DNA from: Planctomycetaceae bacterium
GTDB taxonomy: Bacteria; Planctomycetota; Phycisphaerae; Phycisphaerales; SM1A02
Assembly: GCA_027490145.1 (NCBI GenBank)
Contig: JAIXYQ010000012.1
Span: forward strand, 1-64,000
Direction of reading: 5' to 3'
Length of the DNA: 64,000 bases
A program made the translations under genes and the position numbers. Under the pieces are notes generated by a model. The model did not search any database. It was not told where the DNA came from and was given only the letters and a program-made list of their open reading frames with translations. Below, piece by piece: positions 27,060 to 39,482 of the stretch (positions within the stretch are counted from its first letter, which is position 1; each line of letters starts with the position of its first letter).

Positions 27060-29025
27060 GCGGCTTCGACGCCTTCATCGTGACCTCGACCTCGATCTCC
27101 TTGCCATCGCGGCGCAGCTTGACCTTGACCTTGTCGCCGGGCGCGTGCTTGCGCAGCTGGTCCATCATGTCGCCGGCACCTTCGAGGAGTTCACCGTTCC
27201 AGGCCAAGAGCACATCGCCCTTCTTGATGCCGGCCTCGGCAGCGCTGGTGCCATCGCTCACCGCTTCAACGACGACGCCCGGCTGCCCGGTCTCGCCGTA
27301 GCCCGGCGACACACCCAAGCGCACCTTGGAATACCCGCGATCCTGGCCGGAACCCGCCATCTTGCCCTCGAACTCGAGCTTGGCCTCGCTGACCAGGCCC
27401 TGCGTGATGGCCTCGCTGAGCGCGATCACCTTGGTTGCCCCGCCGGGGTTCACGGTCCAACCATGGTCGCCGGGCTTGTGATAGACGTCGTGCACGCCGG
27501 TGAACATGAAGAGCACGGGGATGCCTGCGCTGTAGAAGCTCGCATGGTCGCTCGGGCCCCGCCCGCTCGGGTCGGCGCGGATCGTCAGGCCGCTCTCCTC
27601 GAAGCGCGGGCGCAGCCACTCCTTGAAGCCCTTCGCGCTGCCCACGCCGCCCACCACGAGCTCATCGTTGCGCAAGCGGCCGACCATGTCCAGGTTCACC
27701 ATCGCGTTGATCGACTCCTGCTTGAGCGTGGGGTGCTCGGTCCAGTGCCGGCTGCCATCCAAGCCGATCTCCTCCGCGCTGAAGGCCATGAACAGGATGC
27801 TCCGACGGTCTTCGGGTGCCTCCTCGGAGGCGTACCAGTCCGACATGAGCTTCGTCATGCAGAGCATGGCGGCGGTGCCACTCGCGTTGTCGTCGGCACC
27901 CGGGTGGAGCTTGCCGCGGTTGCGCGGATCGGCCCCGTACGCACCGAACCCGACGTGATCGTAGTGGCTGCCCACGATGACCCACTCGTCAGCCAGGGCA
28001 CCTGCACCGCGCAGCACGCCACCGACGTTGTCGGTCGAGATGGTGCCGGTGGTCACCTCGGCCTTCAGCGTGACCTGGACCGAATCCTTCAGCGGCACGG
28101 TCGTGACCGAGCCCTCGTCGGCCTTCTGGCGCCACTCCGCGAGCGATCGCGCATCGGGATCGGCCTGTTGGATCAGCGCATCCATCGCCTCGATGCTGAG
28201 CTGCACTGCAGGGATCGTGAGCCGATCCCCGAACCGGCTGGTGGCGGTCGTCTCGAGCCCTCGCCGTGCATCACGCGCATCGGGAGGCGTGACCATGATC
28301 ACGCCCACCGCACCGCGCTTGGCCAGTGCCTCGAGCTTCGGCGCCGCGGCGCTGTACTCGCTCCATCGGCGCTCGCTCCATCGGCTCATGCCCTCCTGGT
28401 TGATCGGTTCGTAGCGGAAGAAGACCGCGATGCGACCCTTGAGGTCCTCATCCGACTCCTTGAAGCTGGTGTAGCCGTCCTTGCCCGACTCGATCGCGTA
28501 GCCGGCGAACGCGAGCGGCGCCGTCACGCCCGCGCTGCCGCTCGAACCGAGCACCACGTAGTCCTCGCCGGACTTCAGCGCACGGTCGCCGATCGACACG
28601 GCACTGTCGATGACCTTGGGACCGGCACCCGGCAACTGGAACGGCTGCCGGTAGGTCGTACGCTCGGTCTCGCCCTCCTTCGAGGGGAATCCCGGCTCGA
28701 GGCCAGCCTGACGCATCCAGAACTCGACGTAGTTGGCTGCCGCGGCGATGCCATCGGAGCCGGGCGCACGACCCTCGAAGTAGGGATTCGAGAGCGTCAT
28801 CACGTGCTGGTACCACTGCTGGCCCACCGGACCGATCGCCGCCAGCTGGCCCGCGATGTCGGGGTCCGTGCCCGAGTCCTTGGGGTTGTAGTCGTAGACG
28901 TTGACCGTGCCCTCGACGATCGTCCCCTTCTTCCGCTCCGGCTTGGGATCCTGCGCAAGGGCGATCGCGGAGACGGCGCACGCGGCGCCAAGGAGCATGG
29001 TGACGGTCGAGCGCACGGTGAGCAT
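27052..29025 (-). CDS. Secreted M28-family aminopeptidase with C-terminal PDZ domain
   Basis: The 657-residue product has a signal peptide (residues ~1-24) and a protease-associated insertion in its first half. The M28 di-zinc catalytic domain shows all metal ligands: SHYDH (~352), GADDNASG (~374) with the bridging Asp, SAEEIG (~415) with the catalytic Glu, NLDMVG, and VYHKPGD near the end. Residues ~555-650 form a PDZ domain (RLGVSPGYGETGQPGV and KKGDVLLAWNGE). The fusion is common in planctomycetes and other bacteria. It probably digests peptides in the periplasm. AGGAAGG lies about 8 nt before the ATG, and TAGAGT (29074-29079) is a plausible -10, divergent from gcvP. Confidence 0.9.
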   Translation of the reverse strand: MLTVRSTVTMLLGAACAVSAIALAQDPKPERKKGTIVEGTVNVYDYNPKDSGTDPDIAGQLAAIGPVGQQWYQHVMTLSNPYFEGRAPGSDGIAAAANYVEFWMRQAGLEPGFPSKEGETERTTYRQPFQLPGAGPKVIDSAVSIGDRALKSGEDYVVLGSSGSAGVTAPLAFAGYAIESGKDGYTSFKESDEDLKGRIAVFFRYEPINQEGMSRWSERRWSEYSAAAPKLEALAKRGAVGVIMVTPPDARDARRGLETTATSRFGDRLTIPAVQLSIEAMDALIQQADPDARSLAEWRQKADEGSVTTVPLKDSVQVTLKAEVTTGTISTDNVGGVLRGAGALADEWVIVGSHYDHVGFGAYGADPRNRGKLHPGADDNASGTAAMLCMTKLMSDWYASEEAPEDRRSILFMAFSAEEIGLDGSRHWTEHPTLKQESINAMVNLDMVGRLRNDELVVGGVGSAKGFKEWLRPRFEESGLTIRADPSGRGPSDHASFYSAGIPVLFMFTGVHDVYHKPGDHGWTVNPGGATKVIALSEAITQGLVSEAKLEFEGKMAGSGQDRGYSKVRLGVSPGYGETGQPGVVVEAVSDGTSAAEAGIKKGDVLLAWNGELLEGAGDMMDQLRKHAPGDKVKVKLRRDGKEIEVEVTMKASKPRG

Positions 29026-29073
29026 CGGGGGGCCTTCCTGCGCGGGGCGGCGTGCCTCGTCGCGAGGATGACC

Positions 29074-29079
29074 ACTCTA
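29074..29079 (-). promoter_or_regulatory. -10-like box TAGAGT before the M28 peptidase
   Basis: On the minus strand TAGAGT lies 48 nt before ATG 29025, leaving a leader of about 40 nt that contains the Shine-Dalgarno AGGAAGG. Confidence 0.4.
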
Positions 29080-29123
29080 GGTTTCCCGAGCCTGCGCATG
29101 CAAGGGATCGAGGCCCCCGGGCC

Positions 29124-29129
29124 TATACT
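29124..29129 (+). promoter_or_regulatory. -10 box TATACT before gcvP
   Basis: TATACT is the closest match to the sigma70 -10 consensus in the window. It ends 32 nt before the gcvP ATG. The leader is too short for a glycine riboswitch. Confidence 0.6.
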
Positions 29130-29161
29130 TTCCGCTCGCCTTCACCCGGCGCCACCACACC

Positions 29162-32084
<2,923 letters not shown>

Positions 32085-32092
<8 letters not shown>

Positions 32093-32987
32093 CGGGCGCG
32101 CGCCCGCACGGGTCGATCGACGGCGCGGGCTCGAGGCGCTGGTGCGGACCCATGGCGCGCTGGCGCTCGCGGTCGCGCGCCAGTTCGCCACCTCCGACGC
32201 GGACGCCGAGGACATCGTGCAGGATGCGCTGCTCCAGGCCTGGCGAAGGTGGGACACCTTCCGTGGCGATGCGGCGCGCTCGACCTGGCTCCATACGATC
32301 GTCACGCGGACCGGACTGAAACGCCTCGCCAAGCGCCGGCGGCGGCAACGGCTCGCCCCCACGTTCTCCGCGGTCTCGCCCTTCGGTGACCGCCAGGTGA
32401 TCGACCTTCCCGATCGACGCGGCGCGGCCTCGATCGATCGGCTGCTCGATGACGAGGCGCTCGCGCAGATGCGGACGGCCATGCTCGCGCTGCCCGCGCC
32501 GTGGCGGGCAGCGCTCGTGCTGCGTGACGTGGCCGGGCTCGAGGCCGACGATGCCGCGCAGGCACTCGGGATCGGCGTGCCCACGCTGAAGACCCGACTG
32601 CACCGCGGCCGGCTCGCGTTGCGCAAGGCGATGATGGAACACGTGCCGTTGCGGCCCGCACCCGCGCCGATCTACGAGCGCGAGACCTGTGCCGAACTGC
32701 TGCGCCTGAAGCTGCAGGCGCTCGAGGAGGGTCGCGAGGCCCCGGCCCTGCGCGGCATCGCCTGCGAGCGGTGCCGAAGCGTGTTCAGGGAACTCGATCT
32801 TGCCGTCGCATCATGCGACCAGCTCTTCCTGTCCGCCGATCGGGCGCACACCCGCACGCGGCTCATCGCGCTGCTGAAGCGGTTGCGCACGAACGGGCAA
32901 CCGGAGCATTCCACGGCAACTTCCCCATCAGGACCGCAAGTCCGCAGAATCCGGTCGCGCCGGCGAACGCCAGCCCGACGCCCATGA
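32085..32987 (+). CDS. ECF sigma factor with C-terminal zinc-finger-like domain
   Basis: The 300-residue product has sigma region 2 ([30 protein letters not shown], ~25-54) and region 4 ([18 protein letters not shown] and [17 protein letters not shown], ~130-180). Beyond ~190 it carries [17 protein letters not shown] ... [12 protein letters not shown], which resembles the zinc-binding anti-sigma (zf-HC2) fold but with Cys and CxxC only. So sigma and a possible regulatory zinc domain are fused. It overlaps the gcvP stop by 8 nt. Its last 125 nt lie antisense to the rhodanese gene; the basic tail ([14 protein letters not shown]) may be an extension rather than a functional part. No separate anti-sigma gene is adjacent. 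Confidence 0.82.
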
Positions 32988-33396
32988 ACGCCGGCACCAC
33001 CAGGAACCACGGCGAGACGAACGCACCGAGCGCCGTGCCGGCCGCCACGCATGCACCGATGACCACCTGCACCTGACGCATCACCGACATGCCGCTTGCA
33101 CGCATGCGGGCGGTGGGCAGGCCGGCCGACCGCCACGCTTCGATGCCGCCGACCATGCTGAGCGATCCGGGGACCAGGGCCGCGGCCTCGGCGCTGCGGC
33201 GGCCACTCTTGCAGTGCAGGATCACCTGGCGGCCCGTCGGCGGAAGCTCGCCGGCCTTGATGCGACCCAAGGGCAGGTGCAATGATCCATCGATCGCCTC
33301 GCTCGCGCGCTCATCGGCCTCGCGGACATCGATCAGCAGGCAGTTGCCGCACGACAGGTGTTCATGGACCTCTTTCGGCGTGATGGTGTTGGGCAT
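32863..33396 (-). CDS. Rhodanese-like protein with DUF2892 membrane domain (YgaP-like)
   Basis: The 177-residue product has an N-terminal rhodanese domain (~1-95) with active-site loop HCKSGRRS (Cys62) and LLIDVREADE. A two-helix membrane domain follows ([35 protein letters not shown]) with the conserved ending [16 protein letters not shown]. This is the YgaP architecture, an inner-membrane sulfurtransferase. The start at 33396 is chosen because MPNTITPKEVHEHL fits the family; the frame is open upstream. Its 3' end overlaps the convergent sigma factor gene by 125 nt, past the conserved PWN, so the last ~15 residues may be dispensable. Confidence 0.88.
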   Translation of the reverse strand: MPNTITPKEVHEHLSCGNCLLIDVREADERASEAIDGSLHLPLGRIKAGELPPTGRQVILHCKSGRRSAEAAALVPGSLSMVGGIEAWRSAGLPTARMRASGMSVMRQVQVVIGACVAAGTALGAFVSPWFLVVPAFMGVGLAFAGATGFCGLAVLMGKLPWNAPVARSCATASAAR

Positions 33397-33463
33397 GACT
33401 GCTTGGAGTCCCCGATCCGGAAGGTGGTTCCACATTTCCCGTCGATGGCCCTGTTGGACCCCG

Positions 33464-33469
33464 TACCCT
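33464..33469 (+). promoter_or_regulatory. -10-like box TACCCT before the LETM1-like gene
   Basis: TACCCT ends 6 nt before ATG 33476; there is no Shine-Dalgarno sequence. Confidence 0.5.
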
Positions 33470-33475
33470 CCGGGC

Positions 33476-33883
33476 ATGTTCGGCCCGAGCCCGTCACCGC
33501 TTGAACCTCGCCCCGACTGGTCGCACCTGGTGCCCGCCGTGTTGCGTCATCCCCGTACGGAACTCGAAGCCGGCTTCAGAAGGCTGCACACGATGCTGGT
33601 TGCCGAGAGCGTGCAGACCAGGGAGATGATGGAGATCTACGGTCGCGCAGCGCGGGGCACCGCGTCGGCTGCCGAGATCGACCGGGCGAACCGTCAGTTC
33701 GGCGACCTCCTGCGGTTGGCCGGGCTGGGCACGTTCTTCGCCGTGGTTCCCGGCAGCGCGCTGCTGCTGCCGCTGGCGGTCACGGCCGCCCGCAAGCTCG
33801 GCATCGACCTGCTGCCGGACAGCTGGGAACAGGATGCGGGCCTGCCCATCGACGGCAAGGGGCCGGATCGGCCCAAGCCGTGA
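33476..33883 (+). CDS. LETM1-like domain protein
   Basis: The 135-residue product contains the ribosome-binding-like core of LETM1: a helical N-terminus (RHPRTELEAGFRRLHTMLVAESVQTREMMEIYGRA), then FGDLLRLAGLGTFFAVVPGSALLLPLAVTAARKLGIDLLPDSW (~75-118), which is the conserved segment of the mitochondrial K+/H+ or Ca2+/H+ exchange factor. The bacterial version is short and has only one long hydrophobic stretch. Its role is not established. It is divergent from the rhodanese gene across 79 nt and converges on the 1007-aa protein gene. The start is supported by a TACCCT box 6 nt upstream. Confidence 0.78.
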   Translation: MFGPSPSPLEPRPDWSHLVPAVLRHPRTELEAGFRRLHTMLVAESVQTREMMEIYGRAARGTASAAEIDRANRQFGDLLRLAGLGTFFAVVPGSALLLPLAVTAARKLGIDLLPDSWEQDAGLPIDGKGPDRPKP

Positions 33884-33940
33884 CGCGCGCCCGGGCGCAC
33901 CGGGCGTCCCGCATCGGCTTCCGCCACGCCCTGCCAGCCG

Positions 33941-36900
33941 TCAGGCGTCGGCGTGCTCGGCAACGCCCTGGATGCGTCCGATCGCGCCGCGCAGGCCGTC
34001 GGAACGCATCGCGACGCTGACCACTGGGCTCTGCAGCAGGCCGACAATGTGCGCGCGCAGGTACGACGGAGCTGCCGCGAGCGTCGCCGCCTGGCGCACG
34101 GCCATCGCATCGAGCGCCGCAGGCTCCATCTCGCTGAGCAGCGGAGCCGTGTTGGTGAGGCGCAGCTCGATGTCGGCAGCGAACGCATCGAGCTCGCTCG
34201 GCACGTCGAAGGGGAACGAGCGCGCCGTGGCATGCGCCACGTCGGCCATCTGCTTCTTGCCCACCTTGGGGTTCAGCAGGCCCGTGAGCAGCATGACGAA
34301 GCGCTCGCGGTGATCGGCGAATGCGCCGAGGATCTCTTCGTGCGACGGACCCTCGCTGCGGAACGCGATCGACTCGCGGTCGTCGCTCCGGTTGCAGCCG
34401 ATCTCGAGCTTCCAGTCACCGGCCCCGACCGCGATCTGCCGCGGATCGATCAGTGCGACGGTGCGTGCACCGGCGAAGGTGTCGGGGGCTTCGCTGTCGC
34501 GGCCCGAGACGAGGTAGGGCTTCGATTCCGGCGTGAAGACGCCGCGTTCGAAGAGCCGCGAGACGCGCGAACCGTCGGCGCCGTGCGCGACCAGGTTCCA
34601 CTCGACCGGCGCAGGCACGGGATCGTCATCCGATGGGAGCCACACGACCTCGAAGAGCGGATGGCCGGAGCCGGCGTAGCGACGGACGTAGAACCGGCCG
34701 CGGCCGCGCGGGCGTTCCACGCCGGGCGTCAGGGCCTCGAGCATGCGCTGTACGGTGTCGCGCTCGTCCTGCGTGAAGCCCGACGGATCCCGCAGCACGC
34801 GCGAACCGACCTCGAAGAGCTTGGCGAGCACGGCAGGCTCGGCGCTGGTCTGACCAGCCGGCGGATAGAGGAAGCGGAAGGCATCCAGGTGGACCTTGCC
34901 CGCGCTCAGCCCGCTGTCGACGAGCGCCTGCGCGATCAGGGCACGGTCGGTTCCGGCCACCATGCGCTCGTCGAGCACGCGGCGCGCGCCCGCGACGTCA
35001 CCGGTCGCCACGTGCGTGGCGCAGAGGCCCTTGAGGGCTTCGTGGCCGGGTCGGGTCTCGTTGATCGCCTCGCGCACGGCATCGGGGAAGTTGAAGAACT
35101 TCTGGGTCGAGAGCGCATCGATGGCACCCGCGAACTCGCGGCGGGCGTGATCGAAGCGACCGCGTGCGAGTTCGAGCATGCCGCGGGCCAGCTCGGGCAG
35201 GCCAGGCGCAGCACCAGCGGTCCGGGCCGTGGCATGCTGCTCGGCAGCTTCGAGATTGCCCTGCCCGATCTCGAGGATCGCCAGGAACGGGCGGGCGACG
35301 CTGTCGACGCGGTCGGAGCCCGAGACGGCGCGCGTGAGGTGCGTGCGCGCCATGCCGATCAGGTCCGGATCGTGCGTGGCCGCCAGACGAAGGCCGCGCG
35401 CCAGGTCCGCAAGGCCCTCGCCCTCGACCAGGTCAAGCGCCTCGCGGCGGATCGCCTCGGCCTTCGTGGCCAGGTCCGCATCGCTCGCACAGTGCGGCTG
35501 CACCGCCAGGGCGGTCCTCAGCACGGTGCGGCTCCAGACCGGGTCACGCTTGGTCCAGCCGTGCCACTCGGTGGCGACGGTGAGCGCAGGGCGCCACTGG
35601 CTCGCCACGAGCAGGCGCGTGAGGGCGCGCTCGACGTCGCCGTCGGACACCATGCCGGACTCGGCGCGGCGCAGCAGTTCCCACTCGATGCTGCGGACGA
35701 AGTGCCCGACCTTCGCATGATCGCCACGCTTCTCGTAGGCGGCGATCAGCAGTTGCGACGCGGTGAGCGCCGCAGCGCGGACTTCCTCGTTCGCCGAGTG
35801 CAGCGAGAGGCGGTTCAGTTCGGTCTCGGCTTCGTCGAAACGCTGCTCGCGTGCGCGAAGGAGCGCGATCGCATCTCCGGCAACGCCACCGACGCCGACG
35901 AGTTCTTCGGCGCGCTTGAGGTCATCCGCCTGGCCGCGTTCGGCGAGCAGACGCACGAGGCCCGAACGCTGCAGGTGGCCATCGGCGCCACGCGTCGACA
36001 GCGCCTGCTCGTACAGGCCCTTCGCGAACGCGAAGAGGCTCTCGCTGCGGTGGCGTCGCCACTCCTTGGCCACGCTCGAGGCCGTGATCGGTCCGGCGGC
36101 CGCCACCGGCGACGTCGTCGGTGCGGTCGACCCGACCGGGATCATGATGGGCGCCGACGGGATCGACGGTGCGGCGGCTGCGGGCGCGACGGCGCGCGGC
36201 ATCACCGGCGATGGGGCCGGCGCCGGAACGCTTGGCGCCGCAGCGATCGGCGCAACGGGCGTGGGTGCCGGCGCTGCGGGAATGGCCGCCGCTGGAACCA
36301 CGGGCATCGGTGCCGCGGGGATCACGGGCGCCGCAACCGCGGGCACCACCGGAATCGGCGCTGCCGGCGCCTGCGGAACCACGGGAGCGACCGCCACGGG
36401 CTTGGGGGCATCAACCGGATCGACGTCTGCGAGCTCGCCGATCTCGGGAAGATCGAGTTCCACATCGCTCGAACTCGGCATGCCCACCATCGGCTTCGCC
36501 GGGCTCACGTCATCGTCGGCCAGCGGATCCATCGACGATGGCTCCAGCGGTGCATCCATCGGCGACGTGATCGGCAGGCTCGCCGGACGCGCACCGGCGG
36601 GCCCACGAGGACCGGGCTTCGATCCCGCGGCTGCGGCAGGTTGCTTTGCGGACTTCGCAGCGGACGGCTTCGCGCCAGCCGACTTCTTCTCCGCCCCGTC
36701 CTTCGACGCTTCAGCGCCGTCGTCCTTGTCGCCACGCATCCAGAGCACGGCGCCGACGATGATCGCGATCGCGATCGCACCGACGGCGATGCCTGCAGCG
36801 AGCACGATCGGATCGTCGTAGGGCAAGCCCATGATCGTGCCAGCGGCCTCGTCGCCGGCAGAGGGGTCGGCGGCCGGTGCGGTGTCCTGCGCGTGGGCCA

Positions 36901-36964
36901 TCGCCATCACGGCGAGGCAAGAACTGAAGGCAGCGGAGTGCAGCAACGAAGCGCGGATGGCCAT
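33941..36964 (-). CDS. Large membrane-anchored protein with Ala/Pro linker and TPR-like repeats
   Basis: I do not recognise a named family for this 1007-residue protein. It begins with a signal-like segment (HSAAFSSCLAVMAMAHAQ) and a transmembrane helix (IVLAAGIAVGAIAIAIIVGAVLWM, ~50-73). A charged Lys/Ala stretch and a long Ala/Pro/Val-rich linker (~170-300, many PAAPIPVVP-like units) follow. The C-terminal ~650 residues are helical and contain TPR-like pairs (for example AEELVGVGGVAGDAIALLRAREQRF, VARPFLAILEIGQGNLEAAEQHA). It is probably exposed at the envelope and binds partners through the repeats. AAGGGAT about 8 nt upstream supports the start. A TACCTT box lies about 46 nt upstream. Confidence 0.75.
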   Translation of the reverse strand: MAIRASLLHSAAFSSCLAVMAMAHAQDTAPAADPSAGDEAAGTIMGLPYDDPIVLAAGIAVGAIAIAIIVGAVLWMRGDKDDGAEASKDGAEKKSAGAKPSAAKSAKQPAAAAGSKPGPRGPAGARPASLPITSPMDAPLEPSSMDPLADDDVSPAKPMVGMPSSSDVELDLPEIGELADVDPVDAPKPVAVAPVVPQAPAAPIPVVPAVAAPVIPAAPMPVVPAAAIPAAPAPTPVAPIAAAPSVPAPAPSPVMPRAVAPAAAAPSIPSAPIMIPVGSTAPTTSPVAAAGPITASSVAKEWRRHRSESLFAFAKGLYEQALSTRGADGHLQRSGLVRLLAERGQADDLKRAEELVGVGGVAGDAIALLRAREQRFDEAETELNRLSLHSANEEVRAAALTASQLLIAAYEKRGDHAKVGHFVRSIEWELLRRAESGMVSDGDVERALTRLLVASQWRPALTVATEWHGWTKRDPVWSRTVLRTALAVQPHCASDADLATKAEAIRREALDLVEGEGLADLARGLRLAATHDPDLIGMARTHLTRAVSGSDRVDSVARPFLAILEIGQGNLEAAEQHATARTAGAAPGLPELARGMLELARGRFDHARREFAGAIDALSTQKFFNFPDAVREAINETRPGHEALKGLCATHVATGDVAGARRVLDERMVAGTDRALIAQALVDSGLSAGKVHLDAFRFLYPPAGQTSAEPAVLAKLFEVGSRVLRDPSGFTQDERDTVQRMLEALTPGVERPRGRGRFYVRRYAGSGHPLFEVVWLPSDDDPVPAPVEWNLVAHGADGSRVSRLFERGVFTPESKPYLVSGRDSEAPDTFAGARTVALIDPRQIAVGAGDWKLEIGCNRSDDRESIAFRSEGPSHEEILGAFADHRERFVMLLTGLLNPKVGKKQMADVAHATARSFPFDVPSELDAFAADIELRLTNTAPLLSEMEPAALDAMAVRQAATLAAAPSYLRAHIVGLLQSPVVSVAMRSDGLRGAIGRIQGVAEHADA

Positions 36965-37124
36965 GTCTGGATCCCTTCGGATGGTCGTTCGAACGGCGGA
37001 AGCGCCAAGGTACGGGCCTGCGGGTCCCCCTGCAATTACCGCGGCGCACAGCGCCATGGTTATCGGTTGGCGCCTTCGGTCCGCTCGCGAGGGCCGCGCC
37101 CCATCCCACCTGCTCAGGATGTGT

Positions 37125-38579
37125 TCAGCCAGCCCCGATCAGGTGCGAGAACGCGCTCGCCAAGCCCAGGAAGACGAGGAACGACATCGTGTCGGTCACC
37201 ATCGTCAGGAAGATCGTGCTCGCCGTCGCCGGGTCCGCGCCCATGCGCTTCATGAGCAGGGGCAGCGCGCTGCCGGTCAGGCACCCGATCATCAGCGTGC
37301 ACGCCATGCTCAGGGCGATCACCGCACCGATCTGCCATGGTCGATCGAAGGCCAACTCGATGCCGGCGACCGCACCACCCACGAGCACGCCGCAGATCAC
37401 GCCGTTGACGAGGCCGACGCTGGTCTCGCGCATGATGTGCGGCAGGGCGCGTCGCGGTCGGATCTGGTCGAGCACGATGCCGCGCAGCGTGACCGCCAGG
37501 CTCTGCTGGCCGGCATTGCCCGACTGGTTCGCGATGAGCGGCATCATCGCCGCAAGTGCCGCGATCTCGGCAATCAGGCCTTGGTACCGCAGGACCACCA
37601 GCGCACCGATGCTGCTGGTGAAGAGGTTCACGAGCAGCCAGGGGAACCGGCCGCGGAACTTCACGCCCACGCTCGAGGTGACGGCTTCCTCGCGGCCGGC
37701 ACCCACCATGCGCTGGGCATCCTCGGTGCCTTCGGCGCGGATGATGTCGATCACGTCGTCGACCGTCACGACGCCAAGCAGGCGCTGGTGCACGTCGACG
37801 ACCGGCAGTGCCGCGTAGCGGTAGCGCTCGAACTCACGCGCCACCTCCTCGCGGTCGATGTCCGGAGCGATGGCGTCGACGGTGCGCTCGCAGATGTCGG
37901 CGATGCGATCGCTCGGCTTGGCCACGAGCAGCCGCCGCAGGCTGATGATGCCCTTGAGGTGGCCCTTGGCATCCGTGACGAACGCATGCTGCAGGATCTC
38001 CGCGCCATCGTGACGGCGGATCGACTCGGTCGCTTCCGCGACCGTCATCGCCTCGCGCACGCTGAAGTGCTGCGTGGTCATCATGCCGCCGGCCGTGTCG
38101 GGGGCGTAGACCATCAGCTCGCGCAACCGCCGCGCGTCGCCCGCAGCCATGCTGGCGAGCAACCGCTCGCGGTCGCGCACCGGCAGCGCCTGGAGCAGGT
38201 CGGTCGCGTCGTCAGGCGCCATCTCCTCGAGGAACTTGCCGGCCAGGGCAGGCTCATCGTCGATCAGGTCCTGCAGCATGCTGACGGCCAGCGGCGTCTG
38301 CATGTAGGCCAGCGCCTCGGCGGCGGCGTCGACGTCCATCTCCGCGAGCACTTCGACCGCCTCGGTCTCGGGCAGCGACTCGAGCGTGACGGCCGCATCG
38401 GCGGGTTCCTGGGCCTCGACGGCCTCGGCCAGTTCGGGCACGTCGATCGAGTGCTGCATCAGCTCCTCGACGCGGCGGTCCTCTGCACTGGGCTCGCCTG
38501 CGCTCTCGAGCTCGACCGTTTCCGCCGGCACCGGGGCGTCGGCTGGATCGCGGATCGAGTCGTCCTCGCGCTCAGGCAT
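37125..38579 (-). CDS. mgtE: Magnesium transporter MgtE
   Basis: The 484-residue product has the MgtE plan: an acidic N-domain with repeats (~45-165), two CBS motifs (~170-290, including AFVTDAKGHLKGIISLRRLL and ALPVVDVHQRLLGVVTVDDV) and a C-terminal pore domain of five helices. The pore region includes MMPLIANQSGNAGQQSLAVTLRG, the conserved ion-pathway segment, and LTMVTDTMSFLVFLGLA. MgtE is a Mg2+-gated Mg2+ channel of the inner membrane; its CBS and N domains close it when cytosolic Mg2+ is high. No magnesium riboswitch leader is present: TAGGCT ends just 6 nt before the ATG, implying a leaderless message. Confidence 0.95.
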   Translation of the reverse strand: MPEREDDSIRDPADAPVPAETVELESAGEPSAEDRRVEELMQHSIDVPELAEAVEAQEPADAAVTLESLPETEAVEVLAEMDVDAAAEALAYMQTPLAVSMLQDLIDDEPALAGKFLEEMAPDDATDLLQALPVRDRERLLASMAAGDARRLRELMVYAPDTAGGMMTTQHFSVREAMTVAEATESIRRHDGAEILQHAFVTDAKGHLKGIISLRRLLVAKPSDRIADICERTVDAIAPDIDREEVAREFERYRYAALPVVDVHQRLLGVVTVDDVIDIIRAEGTEDAQRMVGAGREEAVTSSVGVKFRGRFPWLLVNLFTSSIGALVVLRYQGLIAEIAALAAMMPLIANQSGNAGQQSLAVTLRGIVLDQIRPRRALPHIMRETSVGLVNGVICGVLVGGAVAGIELAFDRPWQIGAVIALSMACTLMIGCLTGSALPLLMKRMGADPATASTIFLTMVTDTMSFLVFLGLASAFSHLIGAG

Positions 38580-38585
38580 TGCCGG

Positions 38586-38591
38586 AGCCTA
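38586..38591 (-). promoter_or_regulatory. -10-like box TAGGCT before mgtE
   Basis: On the minus strand TAGGCT ends 6 nt before the mgtE ATG (38579), with no Shine-Dalgarno sequence between. Confidence 0.5.
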
Positions 38592-38635
38592 CCCGCGCAC
38601 CTGCGCGACGAACACGCTTCGGGTTCAATGCAGGC

Positions 38636-39415
38636 ATGGAACGGATCCTTGACCACGACGTGCTCGATGGAGGTGCGCTGCACCGGATCACGCTCGCCGA
38701 CGATGCGCGGCGCAATGCGCTCGGGCACGGCATGTTCGATGCACTCGAGGCGGCGATCGATGCCGCCGGGTCGTCGGTCGCCGCCAGGAGCGAGGCCTCG
38801 TGCATCCTGCTGGCCGCACGCGGACGAGCCTTCTGCAGCGGGTTCGACCTCGGTGCCTGCGTCGCGGTGCCCGGCACGATGGAGCTGTACCTCAAGCGGC
38901 TTTCGGGCATCGTCCGCTCGCTACGATCGATCGGCTGCCCCGTGGTGGCCGCGGTGCAGGGGCCGGCGCTGGCCGGCGGCTGTGCGATCGTCACGGCATG
39001 CGACATCGTGCTCGCCGCGCCGGCCGCCCGGTTCGCGTACCCGGTGCACCGCATCGGCCTGAGCCCCGCGATCAGCCTGCCCACCCTTCGCGGCCACACC
39101 GGCGGCGGCGCGCGCACGGTCGCGCTTGCACCGGAACCGCTTGATGCGTCGGCGGCGCGCTCCCTGGGACTGGTGCATGAGGTCGTCGACAATCCCGACC
39201 AGTTGGATGCCCGCGCGGTCGCCGTGGCACGCCAACTCCTGGCGAAGGGCCCCCGGGCCATGGCCAGCATCAAGCGTTGGATGAACGCAAACGACGGGTC
39301 GTGTGACGCGGCTGCGCTCGACGCCACGCTCGCGGCCAGCGTGGCCACGGGTTCGGGCGAAGAGTCCCGCATGATGCTCGAGGCCACGTGGACGGCGATG
39401 CAGAAGCCGCGGTGA
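38636..39415 (+). CDS. Enoyl-CoA hydratase/isomerase family protein (first of three)
   Basis: A 259-residue crotonase-fold protein. The two oxyanion-hole segments are recognisable: GRAFCSGFDLGACV (~62-75) and VQGPALAGGCAIVTACD (~107-123). The catalytic-Glu region reads YPVHRIGLSPAISL, where the usual two Glu of hydratases are missing (His, Leu/Ser instead), so activity may differ (isomerase, hydrolase or thioesterase-like). The start at ATG 38636 is chosen from the family N-terminus; no Shine-Dalgarno sequence or TAnnnT box is obvious. It is divergent from mgtE and 67 nt before a zinc-ribbon membrane protein. Confidence 0.82.
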   Translation: MERILDHDVLDGGALHRITLADDARRNALGHGMFDALEAAIDAAGSSVAARSEASCILLAARGRAFCSGFDLGACVAVPGTMELYLKRLSGIVRSLRSIGCPVVAAVQGPALAGGCAIVTACDIVLAAPAARFAYPVHRIGLSPAISLPTLRGHTGGGARTVALAPEPLDASAARSLGLVHEVVDNPDQLDARAVAVARQLLAKGPRAMASIKRWMNANDGSCDAAALDATLAASVATGSGEESRMMLEATWTAMQKPR

Positions 39416-39482
39416 ATCCCGTCATGCCCGCGCATCCATGCCCAACCGTGCTTCCTGGTCGACTCCCCTGGGAGCGTGCGTG

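Noticed and set aside
29130-29161. Glycine riboswitch upstream of gcvP
   Set aside because: The leader after the TATACT box is only about 25-30 nt, too short for a glycine aptamer.
33953-37255. 1100-codon plus-strand open frame opposite the large membrane protein
   Set aside because: An antisense frame only. The minus-strand frame has a signal segment, a transmembrane helix and a ribosome site; this one has Arg/Gly/His runs.
38580-38635. Magnesium riboswitch (M-box/ykoK) upstream of mgtE
   Set aside because: The -10-like box is 6 nt before the ATG, leaving no leader.
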